DNA of 64,000 nt. It comes from Mixophyes australis. Taxonomy: Eukaryota > Chordata > Amphibia > Anura > Limnodynastidae. The stretch is taken from NCBI GenBank assembly GCA_036250195.1, contig JAVHZZ010000003.1, positions 333,011,875-333,075,874 on the forward strand, given 5' to 3'. The notes under the pieces are model-generated. The model was not told where the DNA came from and did no database searches. It was given only the letters and a program-made list of their open reading frames with translations. Positions 12,126 to 22,385 of the stretch are shown piece after piece (positions within the stretch are counted from its first letter, which is position 1; each line of letters begins with the position of its first letter). A program made the position numbers and the translations under genes.

Positions 12126-13380
12126 ATAATTAAATTATCTTGAAGAGATGGGTAGTAAATTCAAGTTGGCACTGCTTTCCAGAGAGATCTCCCTCTGCCT
12201 ATTACATTGAAGGGGACGGACGGCAGATGCTTATCATGCGTATTGGCAAATCCGGCCCTGCAGATAAAAACTTGTGTTTAGGTCCTTTATGATGTCATAA
12301 TAAAATTATTATTTCATTTTTATAACATCTGACAATAAGCTGTAAATAGAACACAATCTTTATTTACCCATCATAAAATCTTTCTATGTCTCTGCAAAAG
12401 TTAGCCATTTAATGAAGAGTTTCCTCAATTATCTGTAAATATTGGCATGGATAAGTACAGTATCAATCTGCTGTTGGATGACTGCCTAGGTATTTTTTTT
12501 TTTTGGACTGTATTTATGTAGGTCAGTAAACAAAAGATTAAGCACTATTGCAAAATTGACTTGATGCATTCTACCAATGCCAGTGTGAAAATAACAGTGC
12601 AGGTCGGATGCCTTGTTCAGTTTTTCAAACTCTGATAATTATGGGGTGATGTACATGTCACAGTTTCTTGTTGGAGTATTTAGATGGTATTGGCATAGAT
12701 GGTATATAAAGCATATTACATTCAAGAACAGGTTGCAGAAGGGATATATCAGAGTAGAAGAGGGTAACACCACAAAAGATTACATTTTATTTTACTATTC
12801 CACCCCCTGTCTAAACTACATATTTCAATATTAAACAAATATACTATATTTATAGACCTAGACAAGGGTCACCTTAAACAAAAAAAAAATAGGTTCCAAA
12901 TCAAATAAAAAGACATCAGAAAGCACCTTTATTTTTTTTGGGTAGTATAAGAGCACAAGGCCGGATATAGTCACAATAGCACTCAGTGGGTCCTAATAGC
13001 TCTATATTTTACAATAGTGAAGTACATTGTTCCATTATAATCAGCTGACGGTAGTAGAAGAGCACAAAGCTAGAATCCAGTAACTTAGTACTCTGAGTGG
13101 CGCCGAGCCTGCAGCTTTACAAAGTCAGAGCTGAAGAGTGGTTGTAAGGTACATATGGCTACTCTCTAATATTAAAATAAAGTAGTCTATTAAGAAGGTC
13201 TGGATATGCATGATAGAAAAAAATTAGCAGGAGAACTGCTTTAAAACTATAAAAGCAACCGCAAGAGCACCTATCGCTAACCATCATTATCTCATGACTG
13301 CAAAACATCCCATTATTACTGATGGTAATGTCCAATTGTCCATCTCAGCACATCACATGCCGGGAGATCTTCCGATTTAT
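12126..13380. other. no gene; unclassified repeat with a loose duplication
   Basis: GTAGTATAAGAGCACAAGGC (12944) and GTAGTAGAAGAGCACAAAGC (13051) form a degenerate direct duplication with about 107-bp spacing, each followed by a CAGTGGGT- or GAGTGGCG-type block. Open frames are short and unconvincing. Confidence 0.45.
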
Positions 13381-13438
13381 ATTTTTAAGTATTTATTCAT
13401 ATATGGACATGACAACACGCATGGAAAAAAAAGAAACA

Positions 13439-14340
13439 TTACAAAGCACAAAATGCCTGATGATGTAGAAAATGTACAGAAAAATAGCAATCTTGAACAC
13501 TGTCAAACATATAAAAATGGATGTGATGTGCAAAATTACATTTAAAAAGAAGAGAGGGAAAAAGAGAGGAGAGAAGAAGGAGAGAGAAAGAAGGGCGGTG
13601 TGGCTTCAGGTCGCCAAAGAAAAGGGATAAAAGATGGTGGAGGAAGGAATACCATGAGAAGAAGAGAGCAGCAAAATTAAGTAAAGAGAGTATGGAATTG
13701 AAAGAAGATAGCCAAGGGTTCCAGACTTTATTGAATGATTTAGAGGCATTTCTGATAATGCTGGTCATGAATTTCATCCATTGCACATGCCAGATTCTGC
13801 TAACAATCATTTGGCGTGAGGGAAGGGCTTGTTGTTTCGGCAGCAAGCTGACATGCAGCCACCAATATAATATGTCAAGCAAGTTTGTTCTAGTAACTAG
13901 TGGACAAAGGGAATCCAAGGGGTAGAAGGAAATACTTTGGGTCTAATGGACATCAATTTGGATGATAGTACAAATCAGATTTTTAATGTCTAGACAGAAG
14001 TGGGCCAGTTTCGCAAGCCAACGTCTATCGGTAACGTCAGGGTGCATTTTGTTGAGTCTAGTCAGCAAATAGTACCAGTGAAAAATAATTTTATAAAAAT
14101 TTTATTTAATTTTGATACAGTTGGAGCTAGAAGCTGCAATCTCCTGATCTCAGCCTAGTCATTATCATCTAAAGATTCACCCAGATTGCACTCCCAGGTC
14201 AGTTTGTAAGGATCCAGAGCAACCTCAGTAGGAGAGCTGAGTTTGCAATATATTGTGCAATGGAGGCCGGCCGTGGATGTCTGGCGAAGACGGATCATTT
14301 CGATGGTAGTGAGGGGACGTCTCACAGTCACTATGATCAT
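13439..14340 (-). pseudogene. L1 ORF2 C-terminal remnant
   Basis: The 3' part of the reverse-transcriptase protein of the antisense L1. Two readable pieces lie in different frames: 14155-14340 with the RPLTT...RLRQTST...LTWECNLGESL block, and 13439-13918 containing IWHVQWMKFMTS and NKVWNPWLSSFNS. The intact equivalent is the C-terminal part of the plus-strand L1 (RPLTTFENLCLRQPSTKG and NRMSRPFTKVWSPWLSFF). The intervening region is frameshifted, so no functional product is expected. Confidence 0.78.
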
Positions 14341-15017
14341 CGAATCCTTGTAGCCTGTCTGGCTTGGCGCTACTCAGCCCAGAGGTGCAGCGTCTAACAA
14401 GGATGATGGTTTTCACCAGGGACCCCCGCAAGGAGGTATGGACTTTGCAGCCTCTGCCCTAGAGATCGCGGCCCTATGAGTGAGTGCCAGGCGAGGCCAG
14501 TAGAGAGAACCCAGAGCCTGGAAAAAGGTGATGATCCAATAGAGACTTGATGAAGGCCTGATGGTCTAAAGGCTGCTGGAAATTAGAAGCGCAGGAAGGC
14601 GGCAGAAGGAGTGACCACTTGGTAATGGCTGCAGATACTGCCAGAACATAGGGAGCAATGGTCTGCGGGAGGTATGGAAACCATTGTGGTTAGCTGCAGA
14701 GTTGCTGGTGACAAGGGGCGATAGTCTGCAGCAAGTATGGAGCAGGAGAGCAAACAGAGCCTTGTCTGAGTGCTAGAGAGATCTGACTCAAATAACAGGC
14801 ACCTTACCTGTGGAACAGGTGCCTTAAATATCCTTTATCTCCCAATGAATTGGAGGAGGAGTTGATAAAAGCTGGTATGCACATGCTCAGTCCTGGAAAG
14901 CAGACTAGTGGTGTCAGAGGGAGCTGCCATGCCACGGAGCCGGCACGATGCTCAGGGGGAGTGTGGGCAGGTGAGTGCACCGGACCCCAGGTGTTAGGTA
15001 CACGGGTCCAACGTGTG
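14341..15017 (-). mobile_element. probable LTR inserted in the L1
   Basis: It sits exactly where the L1 reading breaks between the LQL...TAPFFL and RRPLTT blocks, so it is an insertion. Read on the minus strand it starts TGTCACACGTTGG and ends near GGCTACA, giving TG...CA termini like the other LTRs here. I could not find a matching 5-bp duplication, so the left boundary is uncertain. Confidence 0.45.
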
Positions 15018-15758
15018 ACATTACAAGAAGAAAGGCGCTGTTTAACAGCACTTCCATAGTTGTAAGTATAGATAAAAATACTTTGGGGATATCAAACCTA
15101 GTTTAAATATCAGAAAATTAAGCGAAAACAGTGTAGCAGGAGAGAACATTTAGGCATCTGACACCCTGTGAGTACCAAGGGGAGAATACAAATGGTACTG
15201 AGCCTGGTGGAAAATATTTTCAATTTAAAAGTGTGTTAACTGGAGAGGGCTGAGGTGATAAACTGAAAACCCAAAAAACATCAAAGAATGAGAGACAATG
15301 GGATGAGCTAGAACTCGTCTCGGGCGGCGAGCCCGTGGAAGTCAGAGGAGGAAAGCAGGTGAGAGTAACCCCAAACTTTCAGCTTCAAGGAGAACCCAAA
15401 ACTCTAGAGTTTGCTGAGTTACACCATTAGACACATTAAGCAAAACTGAGGCAAAGAGGTAATGAAGGTTTATAATTTGGGATGCCTAGACCCCCACTTC
15501 GAGAGACCTCTGCAAGAGTCGGAAGCTGCACCCGCGGGCATCTACCCGCCCATATGGATTCTGAGATGCAGGGAACTTGGACACATAGGGGGGATTCGAA
15601 TAAGGGTGTGTAAAAGGTATAATAGTCAGGGAAGAATATTCATCTACATGATCTATCCATGAGATGAAGTGTCAGGACCACGAAGGCAGATCTGAATTAA
15701 TTTGGGATGTAATGTGGGGTAAGTTAGCTTGGAAAAGCTGGTGGTATTGCTTAGTTAT

Positions 15759-16315
15759 TGTCACACTTCTGTGCTAAAGGCTGGAAATCACAGCTATGGA
15801 GCCCGGAGTATCGTAAAAGCATAACAATTTATTGAGCAGACATGGTTCAGATTAATGCATGAAAAGGTACAAACCGAATATAGTGGAGACTGAAAAATTG
15901 ATCTCTGGGTGAGGCTGAAAGCAGGTAAATAACTTAGAATCTGGATGGTGCAGGTGAACTGGCTGAGTAGAATGAAGCCAGGAACAGGACTGTCGGCTAG
16001 CAGCTTGCAGTAGTCCAAGGGAACAGGAGAAGTAACAACAGCAACAATGAGATCATCATCATCAATGACCAGCAGATGAAATGAGGGAAGCAGGCATAAA
16101 TAGGTCAAGAACATTTGCTGTAATTAACAGGAGCAGCAGGTTAACACCTGCTAATGAGGGAGGAGACAAGGGTACAATAGCAGCACCTATGGTGGGTCAG
16201 AGGTACTGCAAATACAAATAATATCAAATACAACATAGTCCAAGAGACAGGAGCTGTCGAGACAAATCAGCATCCGAAGGTGATGTTGTAGTATAATCAA
16301 AGGCAGATCCTGACA
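15759..16315 (-). mobile_element. solo LTR (family shared with 46362-46815)
   Basis: Bounded by TG...CA and flanked by a perfect 5-bp duplication GTTAT (15754-15758 and 16316-16320). On the minus strand it starts TGTCAGGATCTGC and ends GTGTGACA, with an AATAAA polyadenylation signal at 15828-15833 followed by TTGTTATGC. Start, layout (AGGTGCTGCTATTGT block, late AATAAA) and end match the LTR at 46362-46815. No internal retrotransposon genes flank it, so it is a solo LTR left by recombination. The 5-bp duplication suits a Ty3-type or ERV-like element. Confidence 0.85.
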
Positions 16316-16320
16316 GTTAT

Positions 16321-17118
16321 GTAGACTCCAAGGTACTTTATTTTTTGAAAATTTCCAATTAAAAGGAAAGTTTCATGCAAGGGAGGATTTTACTGCTTGG
16401 AGAATGTAAAAATCTAGACTTCGTTTTTGTCTGGATTAACTTGATAGCTGGAGAACTGACCACATAAAATAAGCTCAGTGAAAAGTGGAGGGGGAGAGGC
16501 TAGTGGGCCAGCTATGGTAGGAAGGACAACACCCAAGTATAGACCCAGTTTTTGGACCATGGTACTAATACCGGAAAATTGTTTACCCCTGGCAGCCAAT
16601 GGGTTCATAATTAGGGCAAAAATGAGCGGGGAAAGGAGGCATCCTTGATGTGTACCATTAGTGATACCAAAAGACCATTAGCAGAGACTGTAATTGAGAG
16701 GCAGTGGTATAGGACCGAGACGCCTATCAGAATCTTGCCAGAGAAGCCCATCGACCCAAGAACCACATGCATGAATGAACCAGGATAAGATATCAAATGC
16801 CTTTTCAGCGTCTAGTGCCATAACTAAGGAGAGGATTTTACTGTCATGAATGGAATGTATCAGTCTTCCTAGTGTTATCTAGTGCCTGCCTCCCTGGCAC
16901 AAACCCCACCTGATCGGGATGACTTAAGGATGGAAGAAGGGGATTCAGACTAGTAGCCAAAATCTTGGCATACTAGTTTTAAATCAACATTTAATACGAA
17001 TATTGGCCTAACTAGAGCCTTGTGTAAGGTCCTTCCCTGATTTCGGAATCACTGTGATGTTAGCAAGGTTGGTAGCTGTATCAAAGGGTGCCCTGCCTAA
17101 TAGTTACCATCTGAGTTT
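16321..17118 (-). pseudogene. L1 reverse-transcriptase remnant
   Basis: Minus-strand translation gives pieces of the L1 reverse-transcriptase domain: FDTATNLANITVIPKSGKD at the upstream end, DQVGF (at about 16910), then SFMHVVLGSMGFSGKILIGV and MNPLAARGKQFSGI. The plus-strand L1 has MVGVLGAMGFSGKFMTGILA and EPLAARIRANQQISGI at the same places. The catalytic YADD region is not preserved. Frames change several times, so it is inactive. Confidence 0.75.
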
Positions 17119-18045
17119 TCAAACGTCAATCGTCCTAATAATTCATTAAACAACATGTTTGTTTTACGTACACTTGTTCCCCTGTGAATGCTGGATGTTA
17201 CAAGTTGTATGATGTAGAATGCCAAACGTCCTAATTATTCAATAAACAACAATGTTTGGCTTGATGCTTTTGAGTCTTAATTGAGCACGTTTCTTTTTTC
17301 ATACACTAATTGCTGCTGTCTAAGTAGCTTTCTCAGTAAGGTTACATAGATTTAGAGTACAGAAATAGTCCTACATTTTTCAGAATCTATTAGACAAACT
17401 ATTTTTAAGATTAAGGACAATAATGTCAGTGTTTTTGTATGCATTTGTGAGAGGTTAAATATTGGATTAGATTTCTAAATTAATCAACCATAAAAAAAAA
17501 CCTCTCAATTGCTAAAACCTTGGCGTCTGCAACTGGAAGGGACAAATAGCAGTAGGGTAATTTTATGTTATGTATTTTGAGTTATTATATGATTACATAA
17601 TAACATATATATGTATTAATATGCCTTAATAGTTAATTAAATATATGCAGGATACTATATTGAGAAAATAGATGCTGCTTAGGAGGATGGTACTCCTCTA
17701 TCTTGCATCAATAACACAGTGGAACTCCAGAGCTCATGTGACTGCCATATTAGACCACAAAGTAACATAAAAGCTGTGAATAGACTGGTCATTGAATACA
17801 CGTCTTCTCATCCAATGATGTTACAACAAGCTGACTTGCTATATTTTACCATATCAGTTTTTTAATTATAAATCACTAATGGTCAATCAATTAGCAGCAA
17901 ATAGCGATATTTCCCACATTTCATCAATGTCACACTGTCACAGCACAATTTTTAAAAGTATTTACAGTAATTTTATCATGCAGTTAGATCAAATACTTGA
18001 TAGCTTATTTGTACACTAAAATTTAAAGTTGAAATTTGTGTGCTA
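17119..18045. other. no gene; one short direct duplication
   Basis: Two related blocks, AAACGTCAATCGTCCTAATA (17121) and AAACGTCCTAATTATTCAAT (17224), each continue into TAAACAACA and TGTTT about 100 bp apart. Otherwise AT-rich with no recognised feature. Confidence 0.5.
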
Positions 18046-18165
18046 CATGAAAAAACAGTCAGTATTTAACTTTAGTGCAAAACAGAAAACTAGTTTGCAC
18101 CCCTTGCAATGTAACGTGGCTTTGTCCAGGAGACTGAAATAAGATACCTCTTGCCTCAATGACAG
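18046..18165 (+). mobile_element. MITE fragment (TCATTAAGG family)
   Basis: The TACATGAAAAAACAG ... TTTGCACCCCTTGCAATG ... TTTGTCCAGGAGACT ... TGCCTCAATGAC order matches the tail half of the element at 29906-30567 and, in reverse, 34570-34720. Only one half is present. Confidence 0.65.
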
Positions 18166-18171
18166 TTGCAG

Positions 18172-18458
18172 AACTAGAACTCATAGAGAAAGGCGAAGGT
18201 CTCATTCTTTCCTTGCCACTGCGTGTGTAGAATGGCATGTTGGCAATTTTATTTTTGTCTGCAGATAACTTTGCCTGGATTCGTTTGTTTTTTTTACCAA
18301 GGCAAAAATTGTTTTTTTACATTTTTGTTTTCCTGACTTAAAAACACTATGCACTTTAATATAGGCTTTAGCAGATGACGTAGAGGAATTACTATCATCA
18401 TGCCGGTGCCAGGTGCTGCTTTGCGCTCCTGGTCTTCTGTGTACTACTGTGAATCCAT
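18172..18458 (-). pseudogene. hAT transposase N-terminal fragment
   Basis: The reading begins at the ATG whose complement is at 18456-18458, in the context GAATCCATTTTG, equivalent to GAATCCATTCTG at 43512-43523. Similarity covers roughly the first 95 residues of the 997-residue protein, including the lysine-rich patch and the MPFYTR block. It is cut before the BED finger and has several length changes in the poly-T/poly-A tracts, so it cannot make a transposase. Confidence 0.72.
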
Positions 18459-18865
18459 TTTGATAACACAGTAAAATGTGACTGCAGATTTAGAACAAGA
18501 CTGCCAATCCTATTATTTCTATTTCAGCAATGACAATTAGCAATGGAGCTCTCATGTTTGTGTGTTAGTTATATAATACAGTACAATGTCACTGGAGACT
18601 TTGAATAACAATGCTACCCCTCCTCTTTCTTTTCTAGCTATGACGTTCACCAACTGCACTAGAGACTGCCAAGAACCGTGCTACGACTTCTGTGTCTCTT
18701 TGTGAAATGGCGCTGGATCACCGCGGAGGGCGGTACTTATAGAATCCAAAACTCGTAAGATCCGACGATGTAACAATGACATTTTGCCTCGTTTTCAATT
18801 TCAAGAGGCCGCGCAAAAGTACAGAGTCGGCTCGATACTCGGAGAACCGAGCCTGAGCATCTCTA
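18172..18865 (-). mobile_element. remnant of a hAT copy related to 39639-45994
   Basis: 18190-18290 matches 43245-43310 (GGCGAAGGTCTCATTC, CACTGCGTGTGTAGAATGGC), which encodes the N-terminus of the transposase. 18715-18865 matches the right end of the intact element (GGCGCTGGATCACCGCGG, ACTCGGAGAACCGAGCC) and finishes in CATCTCTA, the same terminal bases. The rest of the transposase and the left end are missing. It lacks the 100-bp tandem array that fills this interval in the intact copy. Confidence 0.78.
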
Positions 18866-18878
18866 ATATATACATATA

Positions 18879-19921
18879 CAACAATCCGCCACACATTAAG
18901 ACCATTGACAAGTGAAGTTAATAACATTGATTATCTCCTTAAAATGGCACCTGTCAAGGGGTGGGTGGGTGTTAGGCAGCAAATGAACAATCTTGAGGTT
19001 GATGTTTTTTGTAAGCAGGAAAAATGGGTAAGTGCAAGGATCTGAATGACTCAGACAAGGACCAAATTGTGATGACCAGGAGTTACTGGTATGCAGTGGT
19101 TAGTACTTACCAAAAGTGGTCCAAGGAAGGAGAACGAGTGAACTGGTGACAGGATCATGGGCACCCAAAGCTCACTAATGCATGTGGGGAGTGAAGACTA
19201 GCCAGTCTGGTCCAATCCCACAGAAGAGCTACTGTAGGACAAATTGCTGAAAAGTTAATGTTGGCTATGATAGAAAGGTGCCTGAACACCCAGTGCATCA
19301 CAGCTTGCTGTGTATGGGGCTGTATAGCCGTAGACCAGTTAGAGTGCTCATGCTGACCCCTGTCCACCGCCAAAAGCATATACAATGGGCACATGAACGC
19401 CTGAACTAGTGCATTGAGCAATGGCCTGGTCTGATGAATAACGCTTTCTTGTACATCATGTGGATCACTGGGTGCTTGTACATCGTTTACCTGGGGAGGA
19501 GACGGCACCAGGATGCATTATGGGAAGAAGGCAAGCTGGCAGAGGCAGTGTGATGCTCTGAGCAATGTTCTGCTGGGAAATCTTGGGTCCTGGCTTTTAT
19601 GTAGATCTTACTTTGACATGTACCACCTACCTAAACAATGATGTAGACGGCTTTATGGCAACGGTATTCCCTGATAGCAGTGGCCTCTTTCTGCAGGATA
19701 ATGCACCCTTCCACACTGCAAAAATTGCTCAGGAATGGTTTGAGAAACATAAGAAAGAGTTGGCCCCCAAATACCCCAGATCTCAATCTGATTGAGCATC
19801 TGTGGGACGTGCTGGATAAGCAAGTCCAAGTCACGAAGGACCCACCTTGCAATTTACAGGAATTAAAGGATCTGCTGTCGACGTCTTGGTGCCAAACACC
19901 AAAGGTCTTGTGGAGTCCATG
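18879..19921 (+). mobile_element. Tc1/mariner-like fossil, left part
   Basis: The left terminus is CAACAATCCGCCACACATTA, preceded by TA, matching the reverse complement of the right end at 25411-25494 (GGTGGTTTTAATGTTGTGGC). The body is a decayed Tc1-like element read on the plus strand. It is cut at GGAGTCCATG by the LTR insertion, and the missing right end resumes exactly at CCATGCCTCG on the far side, 5.5 kb away. Confidence 0.88.
19025..19921 (+). pseudogene. Tc1-like transposase, broken
   Basis: Recognisable pieces in changing frames: MGKCKDLND at the start (19025), a helix-turn-helix region with an internal deletion, MFCWEILGPGFYVDLT (19565), LFLQDNAPFHTAKIAQEW with the second catalytic aspartate in QDNAP (about 19690), and PNTPDLNLIEHLWDVLDKQV with the catalytic glutamate in IEHLW (about 19790). 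The two catalytic pieces are out of frame because bases are missing between them (about 19755-19770). Tc1 transposases of the DD34E type normally run about 340 residues; here stops and deletions rule out function. Confidence 0.88.
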
Positions 19922-20528
19922 TGTCACACATCGGGATCTTAGCCACACTTACCTCATCCACCGCTGTCATATCACGGCTACCTGGGTCCCTCCTGGTCAC
20001 CTGCAGCATTGTGTCCACCACATCTCCGTTTGTAAACAAACATATACTGTTTGTTCTGCTGCATGGGCGCGGCCATCTTGGATGCAGTCAGGTGATCATT
20101 CCAGACCAACCAGATTCAGCAGCTGTGATCACATGAACTGTGCAGCCAATAGTTGTTTGGAACACCGTTTTTAAGCCTGCTGCTGTGACCTGTTCATTGC
20201 CAGAACAACACACTACTCTCCTGAGGATAGTTCTTGGCTCCAGGTTCCAGTTGTTCATGCACTGTTCCTGATTCCCTGTGTTTACAAAGCGATCCTCTTC
20301 TGTGTGTATTCTGCATTCTAAAGAGCATATATTCTTCCAAGCACCCTCATTATCCAGATTTCACCATTCTGCAAGTACTTTGCACTTCCAAGCTGCTCAT
20401 CCTCCTGCAATATTCTACATTCAGCAAGAACATGAACAGGAAGATCATCCAGGCCGCTAAATTCAGTTTCAGTCCTGCTCCAGCGAGGACCAAGTGTCCC
20501 GAATCAGATCAAGAAATACAGTCGACCG
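19922..20528. mobile_element. solo LTR inside the Tc1 fossil (left part)
   Basis: Starts TGTCACACATCGGG at 19922 and, after removing the L1, ends ...GTCGACCGTGACA at 25410, giving an LTR of about 612 bp. It is flanked by a perfect 5-bp duplication CCATG (19917-19921 and 25411-25415), and removing it restores the Tc1 sequence. It starts TGTCACAC, as the minus strand of the putative LTR at 14341-15017 does, but the body differs. No gag or pol remains. Confidence 0.88.
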
Positions 20529-20534
20529 AGGCGC

Positions 20535-21905
20535 GAGGGCATGTGATAGTAGGTGGGGACTTTAACGTGACCCTCAATCCTGTCCTGGACAGGTCCTCCC
20601 CCTCTTACTCCAGGCGGGGCTCTCCCATTCCTGTAGAATCGACCTCCCTAATCACATTGCTCACACCACCGAATGTATGATTCCTGGAGGCTTTGTAACT
20701 CAGATGCTAGGGATTACACTCATTATTCTGCCCCTCATCATCTGTACTCCCACATAGACATGATTCATGTATCCCATGCACTTATTCCCAATCTGACTCA
20801 GGCGGGCATCACCCCACTCTCATGGACTGACCATGCGGGGGTGTTCATTATTCTAGATCTCCTTAAAACGTCACCACCTCGGGGAAAGTGGCGCTTAGAG
20901 GACTCCCTCCTGCTCAACCAGACAACCCTCTTAGATCTCAACAACTCAATCTCTAACTATTTCCAGGATAACTCAACTGTAAATGTCCCCCCAGGTATCA
21001 TTTGGGAAGCACATAAAGCCACTATACGTGGTCACTTGATTAGCCTAACAGCGGCCTCTAGGAAAAAAGCTACTGAAGAGGTATCTTGTTTAGAGCGCAG
21101 AATTGCATCTCTTCTCTCTCAACATCAGTCTCTTCATGACCCTGCCCTACTCACTCAGATTACCTCGCTGAAAGGCCAACTTAACACTCTGCTTTCCCGT
21201 AGGGCTGCTATTACTATGCAGAAATTACAGCAACGGTACTATGATAAATCAGAAAAAGCAGACTCTGTGTTAGCCAGAAAGCTTCGCAAGAAGATGGCTC
21301 TAGGTCACATAGACAAAGTTTATGGCTTACAATCGAGCAGAGTTACTTATGATCCCAAGGAGATAGTTCAGATATTTCAGGAGTTTTATTCCTCTCTTTA
21401 TAATTTAGCTCCGTCAAACCCCCCCCTAACTCAAGGAGCCCACCTAGTGCCGACGCTAGATGAATACCTGGCTGCCACCCCCCTTCCTAAGCTCACTTCA
21501 CCTCACCTAGAGTCCCTGAATGCAGACATTACTTTGACTGAGGTTCTGGTGGCCATTAAATCCTTGAAACCCTCCTCAGCTCCAGGCCCTGACGGTTTCA
21601 CCCCACAATACTATAAGAAGTTTGCTGCAGTTCTCGGTCCACATTTGACATCCTTCTTTAATGAGATCTTGGGAAGAGCTGAGTTTAATATGGCCACTAC
21701 CAGAGCTAACATCATTGTCATCCTGAAACCAGGGAAGGACTCAACCCTCTGTTCTAGCTACAGACCAATATCCCTCCTCAATGTGGACCTTAAAATTTAT
21801 GCAAAAATTCTGGCTTCCAGACTGAACCCCCTCCTCCCTTCCCTCATCCATCCCGACCAGGTGGGATTTATCCGGGGCGTCAAGCTAGGAGAACAATTGA
21901 TCTGA
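20535..21905 (+). pseudogene. L1 ORF2: endonuclease end and reverse transcriptase
   Basis: ORF2 of an L1-type retrotransposon encodes an apurinic-type endonuclease followed by reverse transcriptase. Here the endonuclease is cut to its end: GGDFN at 20552, then in the long open frame (20673-21905, 410 aa) DSWRLCN (residues 3-9), SHIDMIHVSH (26-35) and the TDHAGV motif (52-57). A charged linker (about 120-230) follows. The reverse-transcriptase start is SAPGPDGFTPQYYKK (302-316), SYRPISLLN (362-370) and DQVGFIRG (395-402). The frame ends at a TGA just after, and the next part continues in another frame, so the protein is split. Confidence 0.88.
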
Positions 21906-21943
21906 TCCACACTACTCATAAGGGTAAGCTCCCCTCCCTCCTT

Positions 21944-22369
21944 ATGTCACTAGACGCTGAGAAAGTATTTGACCGCATCTCCTGGTCGTTCATGGTTGGG
22001 GTGCTGGGAGCGATGGGCTTCTCTGGTAAATTTATGACTGGCATCTTGGCCCTGTACTGCTCCCCGTCGGCCACAGTTTCTGCAAATGGTCTGACCTCGG
22101 CCCCCTTTACTATTGCCAATGGCACACGACAGGGCTGCCCTCTCTCTCCGCTCATTTTCGCCCTTATCATAGAACCACTAGCAGCTAGAATCCGCGCTAA
22201 TCAGCAGATATCAGGCATTCCGGTGGGTAGTTCTTCTCATAAGATTGCTCTATATGCAGACGATGTCCTGTTGACTATTGCAAACCCGATTCTTTCTGTT
22301 CCTCCTCTCGTGGACGAAATAGATCTCTATGGCCACTTTTAGGGGTATAAAGTCAATACTGACAAGACA
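21944..22369 (+). pseudogene. L1 ORF2: reverse-transcriptase catalytic part
   Basis: Continues the reverse transcriptase after a frameshift. SLDAEKVFDRISWSFM carries the first catalytic aspartate region. GTRQGCPLSPLIFALI and the HKIALYADDVLL block (YADD active-site pair) follow. A TAG at 22340-22342 interrupts the frame, after which GYKVNTDKTEVLD reads on in the same frame up to the insertion at 22386. The catalytic residues themselves are preserved, so inactivation is by the stop, the frameshift and the insertion. Confidence 0.87.
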
Positions 22370-22385
22370 GAAGTCCTGGACTTTT

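Larger units (their letters stand above)
13381..17118 (-). mobile_element. decayed L1-type LINE, broken by LTR insertions
   Basis: A 5'-truncated L1 in antisense. Translating the minus strand in pieces recovers, in order: a reverse-transcriptase segment FDTATNLANITVIPKSGKD and MGFSGKILIG (about 16600-17118); GGLGIPNYK (about 15480); SPWYSQGVRCLN (about 15180); RRPLTTIEMIRLRQTST (about 14290); and the C-terminal NKVWNPWLSSF (about 13690). These match the same positions in the L1 at 20529-25387. Stops and frameshifts are frequent. It is interrupted at 14341-15017 and 15759-16315. The 3' untranslated part runs to about 13381 with no clear poly-A tract. Confidence 0.82.

Noticed and set aside
20234..20680. 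148-codon plus-strand frame as a gene
   Set aside because: It fuses LTR sequence with the start of the truncated L1 (GGDFN) across an insertion join.
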